DNA of 64,000 nucleotides from CBDATG01 sp965200145 (GTDB lineage Bacteria > Chloroflexota > Dehalococcoidia > Lucifugimonadales > Lucifugimonadaceae). The notes beneath the pieces are model-generated. The model saw only the letters and a program-made list of their open reading frames with translations, made no database searches and was not told where the DNA came from. Below are positions 57,664 to 64,000 of this stretch, piece by piece. Where the stretch lies: NCBI GenBank assembly GCA_965200145.1, contig CBDATG010000002.1, positions 186,001 to 250,000 of the forward strand, written 5' to 3'. Each line of letters opens with the position of its first letter. The stretch's first letter is position 1. The position numbers were made by a program, and so were the translations under genes.

Positions 57664-59223
57664 TCACAGCCATCCGGCCGCCTCTCTAACGTCGATCGTC
57701 GCATCCTGGCCCACTTCCGCCAGCACTGATCGGCGATCCAGTTGGCGCATTGCTAGGACATCCCCGACTGCCTGCGAGCGACTCAACTGCGCCAGTGTGT
57801 ACTCCTCGTCAGGCACACCGATGTCGCATTCCGAGTCGTCCTGCACGATGACGACCTGGATGATTGAGTCGCTTCCGCCTTTGTGGATTTGTCCGGTCGA
57901 ATGCAGGTATCGGGGTCCGTATCCGAACGTCGTCGCCATACCGGTCGTTTGAGAAATAGCAGACCTCAGATTGGAGAACGCCGCGGTGAGTTCATCAGAT
58001 TCGGGTAGGAACGCGCACAACGCGACATAGCGACCCGGCGCGCCCTCGGAGCATGATGCCGCAACCGCATCGGTAAGTGAGATTGAATCGACATCAGGTC
58101 GTTCGTCACTTTCGAGCACTTGACGCGCGAACTGTTTGGCAGACTCTACGTTGGGTTGATCGAACGGATAGACACCGAGTCCCACCGACGCTAACGCAAC
58201 TGCGAGCTCCCACTGGAAAAAGAGTCCGGTGATTTCGCTGGAATCCTGAATCTGAATGTCGAAACGAGGAACATCCGCGATCGGTACTTCGTTTGGCGGA
58301 TCAGAGGCGAGGGACACCGCGACGAACTGACGGTCGCTACCGTAGCACCCAGCGTTGAGTGACGGTTCGTCTGCGATCGGGATCAGTCCGCCGCCGGATT
58401 TCCCAGTGGATTCCGCAATGAGCTGTTCCAACCACATGCCGAATGTCGCGAGCGACTCGGATGTCAACACAGTGAGCTTGTCTCTGCCGTTGGCGGCGTT
58501 GTTGACCATGAACTCCGCCAGCGCATACGCAGGGTTACGATTACTAGCCGACTGGCACTTGGCACTCATGTCAATGGCGGACTGCACCATATCCGATGTA
58601 GGCAATCCGCACAATCCGGCGGGATACATGCCGAACGCGCTAAGTGCGGAGAAGCGTCCGCCGACGTTCTCCGGAGTGGCGATGTGGTGACGAAACTGGC
58701 CGCGTCGTGCGCGCGATGCAAGCGATGTGCCTGGATCGGATATGGCAGTGAACCGAGTCGTCGTATCGATCCCGAGTGACCGCAACTCGCTCCTGAATAT
58801 CCCTTCCAATGCCAACGGTTCGATAGTGGAGCCTGACTTGCTGGCGACGATGAAGTGGCACTTGGCGATATCGGTTGTATCAATGAACGCTCGAATCGTT
58901 CGCGGATTGACGGTGTCTAGGACTGCCAACCGCCGTAAGGCGGATGTGTCTTGTTGCGATCTGTAGATGGCGGCGAGAACCGCCGATGTGAGGCTGCTGC
59001 CTCCCATGCCGAGCACAACAACCGAGTCGATATCCGTCGCGGCGGGTAGATGGTCTGCCGGCGGCAACCCTATACCGCCAGCCAACGTTTCGGGTAAGTC
59101 TAGCCATCCGAGCCAATCACCGCCATCGCCTGGAGCCGGTTCTGGCCATAGCGAGTAGTCGCGTGCGAACACGCGCCTGACAACGTCGGGCTCGATTTGC
59201 GTTATCGACGGGCTATGTGACAC
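57664..59223 (-). CDS. pgi: Glucose-6-phosphate isomerase
   Basis: Interconverts glucose-6-phosphate and fructose-6-phosphate. The 519 residues contain VVLGMGGSSLTSAVLAAI and FIVASKSGSTIEP (SIS phosphate loops) plus the C-terminal SIS part near RDAVAASC-like segments. It resembles the Pgi half of the fused Tal-Pgi proteins of Chloroflexi and cyanobacteria, here encoded separately, 19 bases after tal. Some diversity in the catalytic loop regions means that a phosphomannose/glucose isomerase role is also conceivable. Transcribed with rpiB and tal. Confidence 0.87.
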   Translation of the reverse strand: MSHSPSITQIEPDVVRRVFARDYSLWPEPAPGDGGDWLGWLDLPETLAGGIGLPPADHLPAATDIDSVVVLGMGGSSLTSAVLAAIYRSQQDTSALRRLAVLDTVNPRTIRAFIDTTDIAKCHFIVASKSGSTIEPLALEGIFRSELRSLGIDTTTRFTAISDPGTSLASRARRGQFRHHIATPENVGGRFSALSAFGMYPAGLCGLPTSDMVQSAIDMSAKCQSASNRNPAYALAEFMVNNAANGRDKLTVLTSESLATFGMWLEQLIAESTGKSGGGLIPIADEPSLNAGCYGSDRQFVAVSLASDPPNEVPIADVPRFDIQIQDSSEITGLFFQWELAVALASVGLGVYPFDQPNVESAKQFARQVLESDERPDVDSISLTDAVAASCSEGAPGRYVALCAFLPESDELTAAFSNLRSAISQTTGMATTFGYGPRYLHSTGQIHKGGSDSIIQVVIVQDDSECDIGVPDEEYTLAQLSRSQAVGDVLAMRQLDRRSVLAEVGQDATIDVREAAGWL

Positions 59224-59242
59224 TAAATCGGGAACCGTTCTG

Positions 59243-60361
59243 CTACGCTGCCACCGGGGCCGGCACCTTGGACGCGATCCTAGCCATTAACGCGTCCCAC
59301 GAATCTGCGAACTTCTGGATGCCCTCTTCTAAGAGCTGGTCGGTAACGGCATCGAAATCAACACCTTGCGCCGAGAGAGCGTCCAGTTGCTGCTGAGCTT
59401 CGTCGACGCAACATGTAACGCTTTCGGACACTACGCCACTACTTCGGACATCTTCGATTGATCCGGACGGCAGTGTGTTGACGGTTTCATTGCCGATCAA
59501 GTTGTCGAAGTAGAGCGTGGGCGCCCAATCGGGATTCTTGACCGAAGTCGATGCCCAGAGTGGGCGTTGCGGCAACGCGCCGACAGTGTTCAGCGAGAAG
59601 AATCTGCTGCCATCGCCCAGGTCGCGCGCGAAGATGTGTTGATACTCGCGGTAAGCCAGTTTCGCATTGGCGATGCCAATCTTGCCGACTAACTCGCTGG
59701 AAGTCGGAAGTAGCGAATCGATCAGCGTGTCGACTCTGCTGACGAAGAATGATGCTACCGATGAGACGGACGCGGGTTCGCCGCCAGACCCTACGAACTC
59801 GGTGATGCCGTCCAGGTATGCGTTCGCCGCCGCGCCGTAAGCATCGATTGAGAACAGCAACGTTACGTTTACATTGATTCCTTCCGAGATCAAGGTTGAG
59901 ATGGCAGGAACTCCAGCCGGTGTGCCCGGCACCTTGACCATCAAGTTCGGCCGGTCGATTGCGTCCCACAGTCTTCGCGCTTCGGAGATTGTGCCGTCTG
60001 TGTTGTTGGCAAGGTGTGGGTTGACCTCAATCGAGACGAATCCATCGCGCCGGCCGAGTCTGTCGTAAACGGGGCGCAGGATGTCTGCCGCGTCGCGTAC
60101 ATCCTCAATTGCGATCTGCTCAAAGATGCTCGCAGGACCGTTCGACCGTGCTGCGGCGCCTGCAAGACGAGCATCGTAAGCATCGCTGTTCGCTATCGCC
60201 GCGTCAAAGATAGTTGGATTCGTCGTTATACCGCGGACACCTGCGTCTACCAAATCGCTTATCTGCCCGGAATCGATCATGGGACGGCTGATCTCGTCCA
60301 ACCAGATTGCCTGACCGAGGTCAGCGGCGGCGGAAATGACATTGGATTGAGTTGCGGACAT
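59243..60361 (-). CDS. tal: Transaldolase
   Basis: Transfers dihydroxyacetone units in the non-oxidative pentose-phosphate pathway. The N-terminal IWLDEISRPMIDSG and GITTNPTIFDAAIA are the transaldolase phosphate/start signatures. The Schiff-base lysine is in NLMVKVPGTPAG. The open frame reaches 60427, but ATG 60361 (MSATQSN) avoids overlap with rpiB and gives a 372-residue protein close to the Chloroflexi/actinobacterial subfamily length. It lies 37 bases downstream of rpiB and 19 before pgi. Confidence 0.93.
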   Translation of the reverse strand: MSATQSNVISAAADLGQAIWLDEISRPMIDSGQISDLVDAGVRGITTNPTIFDAAIANSDAYDARLAGAAARSNGPASIFEQIAIEDVRDAADILRPVYDRLGRRDGFVSIEVNPHLANNTDGTISEARRLWDAIDRPNLMVKVPGTPAGVPAISTLISEGINVNVTLLFSIDAYGAAANAYLDGITEFVGSGGEPASVSSVASFFVSRVDTLIDSLLPTSSELVGKIGIANAKLAYREYQHIFARDLGDGSRFFSLNTVGALPQRPLWASTSVKNPDWAPTLYFDNLIGNETVNTLPSGSIEDVRSSGVVSESVTCCVDEAQQQLDALSAQGVDFDAVTDQLLEEGIQKFADSWDALMARIASKVPAPVAA

Positions 60362-60398
60362 GGCTACGTTTCTCTCAGGGTACGTTTCACGACGAAAG

Positions 60399-60866
60399 CT
60401 ACGGCAACGATGTGTCGAAATTGGCATTCTCGATGGCGGTCAGCTTGTCCAACCTGCGCAAAAAGCGCGGCTCTTCAACGAGGTCGGCATCGATGAATGA
60501 CTTGATAACAGACTCGGCAATGGCAGTGCCAATCACCCTAGCACCGATGCAAAGCACATTCATGTCATCATGCTCAACACCTTGCGCAGCGGAAAATGCA
60601 TCGTGGCAAACACTCGCGCGAACGCCGCGGTACTTGTTGGCGGTAATCGAAGCACCGATGCCGCTGCCGCACACTACGATGCCACGTTCGGCCTGACCTG
60701 ATGCCACCGCGTCTGCTACAGGCGCAGCGCGGTCAGGGTAGTCGTCGGTAGCCTCGTACTCGTGTGCACCCAGGTCCAGCGCATCGTTTCCCGTTTCCCC
60801 GATTACGCGGAGCACAGTCTCACGGAGCGGAAATCCCGCATGGTCTGTCCCGATTGCGATACGCAT
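60399..60866 (-). CDS. rpiB: Ribose-5-phosphate isomerase B
   Basis: Interconverts ribose-5-phosphate and ribulose-5-phosphate. The 155-residue RpiB/LacAB fold shows MRIAIGTDHAGFPLRE, the active-site Cys of VVCGSGIGASITANKYRGVRAS, and the catalytic-loop HDAFSAAQGVEHDDMNVLCIGARVIG. It is the first gene of the minus-strand pentose-phosphate operon; the 179-base gap upstream, shared with the second methyltransferase, should carry the operon promoter. Confidence 0.95.
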   Translation of the reverse strand: MRIAIGTDHAGFPLRETVLRVIGETGNDALDLGAHEYEATDDYPDRAAPVADAVASGQAERGIVVCGSGIGASITANKYRGVRASVCHDAFSAAQGVEHDDMNVLCIGARVIGTAIAESVIKSFIDADLVEEPRFLRRLDKLTAIENANFDTSLP

Positions 60867-61045
60867 TGGTTACGGAGAGGTATTGACGGTTGCTGCGAGT
60901 GGTGGGGCCTTAACGGAAATCATACAACCGCGATGTAGGTAACTGACACGGGCGGACATATGGTTGCGAGTCTGATATCGTGAAAACCGTAGCCGACTTC
61001 GCTGACCGTTAATCCTCAGAACCGACGCGCGTTCGTTTCTCGCCC

Positions 61046-63913
61046 ATGCCCCGCAATACCGAACCGACCGTGAATGCCATCTTGGGGAAGCTTTTGTCTG
61101 TCGTTATGCCGCCGTGGTCGGTGATCACGGAGAACACTCAGGTATTCGCGGAGAATCGGCGTTCGCACCCCGATGTCTTGGTTACAAAACCCGACCGTTC
61201 TCCTGTGGTAATCGAGGCGGAGTTCCACCCAGGTTACAGCGTCGAACGGGAAGCTCAAGCTCGCCTAGGCGCTACTGAGGCCGCGTCAGGGAAACGAGTC
61301 GAGGCAGCCATCGCAGTACGCTATCCAGATTTATTTCAAAGCGCGTCTGGTCTTGAGGACGCTCTAGCAAAGAATCCACTTTCTTATTGCGCGTATCCAG
61401 CAGGGGAGTCTAGGTTTCCTGAATCGGGCTGGATGAACGGAACGATCGGCGATCTGTCCGATCTCGTCCGACTTTTGTCGATTCCGCAGTCGGTCGTCAA
61501 CGCGGCAGTAGAGGCTATGGAACGGGGTATCAACCTAGCCGAGCCGACCTTGCGCGGCATCGCCGGAGACAAACCCGGCATTGGTTCGGCGGTCGCCGAA
61601 GTCTTGGGTATGGAGGACAGCGTACAGACTCGACGCATGGCGTGCGCAATCGTCGCCAACGCGATGGTGTTCCATCACAAGTTGGCCGGAACCACGAGGG
61701 CGATTGAGCGATTGGCCGACCTCAGCGTGCACGACCCCGCGCCGTTCCGGGTTGTTGAGCGGGCATGGGAAGAAGTCCTGCAGGTCGATTACTGGCCCAT
61801 CTTTGGAATCGCACTCGATATAGTCAGGTGCGTACCCGGACCCGAATCAGTGCAGTTACTTCGAAGACTACAGGAGACGGCAGATGAGGTGATCGCTCTC
61901 GGTGTTGACAATTCTCACGACGTTACTGGCCGAATATTTCAGAGGCTGATAGCAGACCGGAAGTACCTCGCCACGTTTTACACGTTACCCGCATCGGCGG
62001 CGTTGCTGGCGCGCTTGGCCGTTGGCAAACTTCAGAATCTGGACTGGTCGGACTCTAAATCGATTGGCAAACTCCGCATCGCTGACCTCGCGTGCGGAAC
62101 GGGTGCGTTATTGTCGGCTGTCTACGAACAGATTGCAACACAACACGAACTACACGGCGGTGACCCGGGAGCGTTGCATAAGAACATGTTGGAAGAGATG
62201 CTCCACGGATGTGACGTTATGCCTTCGGCGATCCACATCACGGGTTCGACCCTGTCTGGAATGGACCCAGGCGTTCGCTTCGGAGAGACGCGTATTTATG
62301 CGTTGGCGTACGGCCGACAAGACGATGGGAGCGTGGCAATCGGCTCGCTTGAGCTGTTGCGGTCTTCGTCGGCAATGTCGCTCTTCAACACCAGTGATCC
62401 CGCGGCGAGGACCGGCGGGCAAGGTCAGGTCACCGCGGCACGCATCACTACCGATATTCCTGACCTGGGCTACGACTTGGTGATCATGAATCCACCGTTT
62501 ACTCGTTCAACGAACCACGAAGGACCTCACGCAACCGTGGTAAACCCGGCATTCGCAGCGTTCGGTGCAAACAGCGGAGACCAGACAGAGATGGGGCAGC
62601 GACTGAACTCTCTCGGCAAGGGCACTTGTTACCACGGGAACGCGGGCTTGGCATCCGCGTTCGCCGCGATGGCCGACCGGAAGCTCAAACCGGGTGGCGT
62701 ACTTGCAATGGTGTTACCGCTTTCGTCCACGGCCGGACTGTCTTGGTCCAAGTTCAGACGGTTGCTGCGTGAGGAGTACAACGAAGTCGATATCGTGAGC
62801 ATCTCTGACGCAAGGGGTGAGATCTCATTCTCGGCCGACACTGGACTCGGCGAATGTCTGGTGATTGGAAGAAAACGCAGAAGCGGAGAAGAGGTTGACG
62901 GTCGCGTCCGGTTCACATCGCTGGCGAAGCGGCCGAGGAGTCTCGTGGAATCTGATTCAATCGCCAAGCGAGTGATGAATCTCGCCAACCCACGATCGAT
63001 TGATGACGGTCCATATGGAGGAACTACATTGGCGGTGGGGGACGCGGAGCTCGGGTCTGTAATCATCGTTGAGGTCGAGCCACGGCAGGACTTGCTCCGC
63101 GCGGTTAGAGTGGCGGACTTCTCCGTGTCTCAAGTTGCGCACGGTCTTGCATCCTCAAATCTAAGACTACCTGGCGTTGAGGTGGAACGGATGATTCCGA
63201 TCGCTCCGCTCAGACAGGTGGGTTCAATGGGACTCGTGCATCGAGACATCACCGGACCATCACCACGAGGAGCGTTCGATCCCGGTCCGCCGAGCGATAC
63301 TTCAACATCCCCAGCTATCTGGAATCACGATGCGAACAGGGAAACGCGGATAATCTGTTCACCTGACATGCAGCTCCGTGTCCGCAGAGGCATGGAACAG
63401 AGGGCGGCCGAAACATGGGCGACAGCTGGCAGGGTGCATCAAAATCTCGCATTTAGGTTTAACTCTCAGCCTTTGGCCGCCGCATTCACTACCCGGAAGT
63501 CACTCGGCGGATCCGCGTGGCCCAACCTCAACTTCAGCGACGAAAGATTCGAGTACGCCTACTGTCTGTGGGCGAATTCAACTCTGGGTCTCGTCACATT
63601 CTGGTGGAACTCCAATCGACAACAAAGCGGCCGTGGCGTGGTTACGATCCGATCCGTGGAAGCTATGCCAATACTGGACATGCGAAGGTTATCGGACAAA
63701 CAGTTGCGCGCCGCGCGAGACGCATTTGAAGATTTCCGAGAGATGGACCTCATGCCTGCTTATCAGGCCGATGTAGACCCAAATCGCGAGCGTCTCGATC
63801 AGGCACTACTGTGCGGAGTATTAGGTTTCGACATCGATGTCTTTCACGCCGTCCGCCGTTTGACCGAAAAATGGTGCGCCGAGCCGTCTGTGCACGGTGG
63901 TAAGGCGAGCTAG
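61046..63913 (+). CDS. Large N6-adenine DNA methyltransferase with N-terminal nuclease-like head (paralogue 2)
   Basis: A 955-residue paralogue of the protein at 51140-54025, sharing layout over its full length: Asp43 and Glu57-x-Glu59 in the head, FQRLIADRKYLATFYTLPASAALLARL, motif I ADLACGTGALLSAVYEQ, motif IV NPPF, and the same ending KWCAEPSVHGG. The methyltransferase core and C-terminus are well conserved, while the region after about residue 680 diverges strongly, which fits a different recognition sequence. It is divergent from rpiB; no nuclease-like neighbour is seen in the remaining 87 bases of the window. It could be a type IIG-like enzyme or a lone methyltransferase. Confidence 0.8.
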   Translation: MPRNTEPTVNAILGKLLSVVMPPWSVITENTQVFAENRRSHPDVLVTKPDRSPVVIEAEFHPGYSVEREAQARLGATEAASGKRVEAAIAVRYPDLFQSASGLEDALAKNPLSYCAYPAGESRFPESGWMNGTIGDLSDLVRLLSIPQSVVNAAVEAMERGINLAEPTLRGIAGDKPGIGSAVAEVLGMEDSVQTRRMACAIVANAMVFHHKLAGTTRAIERLADLSVHDPAPFRVVERAWEEVLQVDYWPIFGIALDIVRCVPGPESVQLLRRLQETADEVIALGVDNSHDVTGRIFQRLIADRKYLATFYTLPASAALLARLAVGKLQNLDWSDSKSIGKLRIADLACGTGALLSAVYEQIATQHELHGGDPGALHKNMLEEMLHGCDVMPSAIHITGSTLSGMDPGVRFGETRIYALAYGRQDDGSVAIGSLELLRSSSAMSLFNTSDPAARTGGQGQVTAARITTDIPDLGYDLVIMNPPFTRSTNHEGPHATVVNPAFAAFGANSGDQTEMGQRLNSLGKGTCYHGNAGLASAFAAMADRKLKPGGVLAMVLPLSSTAGLSWSKFRRLLREEYNEVDIVSISDARGEISFSADTGLGECLVIGRKRRSGEEVDGRVRFTSLAKRPRSLVESDSIAKRVMNLANPRSIDDGPYGGTTLAVGDAELGSVIIVEVEPRQDLLRAVRVADFSVSQVAHGLASSNLRLPGVEVERMIPIAPLRQVGSMGLVHRDITGPSPRGAFDPGPPSDTSTSPAIWNHDANRETRIICSPDMQLRVRRGMEQRAAETWATAGRVHQNLAFRFNSQPLAAAFTTRKSLGGSAWPNLNFSDERFEYAYCLWANSTLGLVTFWWNSNRQQSGRGVVTIRSVEAMPILDMRRLSDKQLRAARDAFEDFREMDLMPAYQADVDPNRERLDQALLCGVLGFDIDVFHAVRRLTEKWCAEPSVHGGKAS

Positions 63914-64000
63914 CTCAGCAGGGCGCAAATAAGCAGGCCACTCAAGCCACTGTGAGTAGCGGGTCCGCCGTTAGACGCGTTGTCGTGGCGCACAGGGCCG

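Overview
The window reads as one contiguous piece of a bacterial chromosome, most plausibly a Chloroflexota member close to the marine SAR202/Dehalococcoidia group. This is an inference. It rests on the neighbouring pair of giant membrane proteins of the DUF2298 and Agl23 (TIGR03663) families, which is characteristic of Chloroflexi and some archaea, on a split tal/pgi pentose-phosphate operon, and on stand-alone NuoEFG and LutABC-type oxidation genes. Coding density is high. Most genes are housekeeping or central-metabolic, with an accessory restriction/methylation-like zone at the right end.

Layout. 1-4.7 kb: DNA and RNA maintenance (OGG1-like glycosylase cut by the window edge, CCA/poly(A) polymerase-family protein, DsbA-like protein, rnc, ftsY). 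4.8-12.2 kb: a four-gene membrane-glycan cluster (DUF2298, Agl23, flippase-like protein, FAD oxidoreductase). 12.2-18.6 kb: SDR, nuoEFG-like NADH module, thioredoxin. 18.7 kb: a selenocysteine tRNA. 19-24.8 kb: aldo/keto reductase and 2-oxoglutarate dehydrogenase E1/E2, both with unusual acidic extensions. 24.8-30.3 kb: hydroxyacid oxidation (lhgO, lutA, lutB, lutC) and glycerate kinase. 30.3-34.5 kb: gmk, aroA, tyrA, PAC2 protein, tRNA-Thr. 34.6-39.8 kb (minus): a replication/translation cluster rplI-dnaB-dnaD-dnaC-flavin reductase, in which L9 is fused to an Smr nuclease domain and the helicase loader carries two AAA+ modules. 40-48 kb: acyl/acetyl-CoA synthetase, a spondin-domain surface protein, a SelA-like PLP enzyme with a DUF1932 dehydrogenase, and a split Mrp/MIP18 iron-sulfur carrier pair. 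48.3-54 kb: two paralogous PD-(D/E)XK proteins and a 961-residue N6-adenine methyltransferase with its own nuclease-like head. 54-60.9 kb: the pentose-phosphate operon rpiB-tal-pgi-(unknown)-gnd-zwf. 61-63.9 kb: a second paralogue of the large methyltransferase on the opposite strand.

How the parts work together. The carbon genes describe a heterotroph that oxidises 2-hydroxyacids (LhgO, LutABC), feeds the TCA cycle (OGDH), makes NADPH through zwf/gnd and probably passes electrons through a NuoEFG module. The tRNA-Sec shows that the genome encodes selenoproteins somewhere. The items most worth a second look are the L9-Smr fusion, the duplicated methyltransferase/nuclease locus, the double-AAA+ helicase loader, tRNA-Sec with an imperfect eighth acceptor pair, the repeat-bearing OGDH E1, and the unknown protein in the pentose-phosphate operon where a lactonase would be expected. 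Three genes (lutC, gmk, DUF1932 dehydrogenase) each carry exactly one extra base. That suggests sequencing or assembly error at short homopolymers as much as biology, so gene-loss claims from them should wait for read-level checks.
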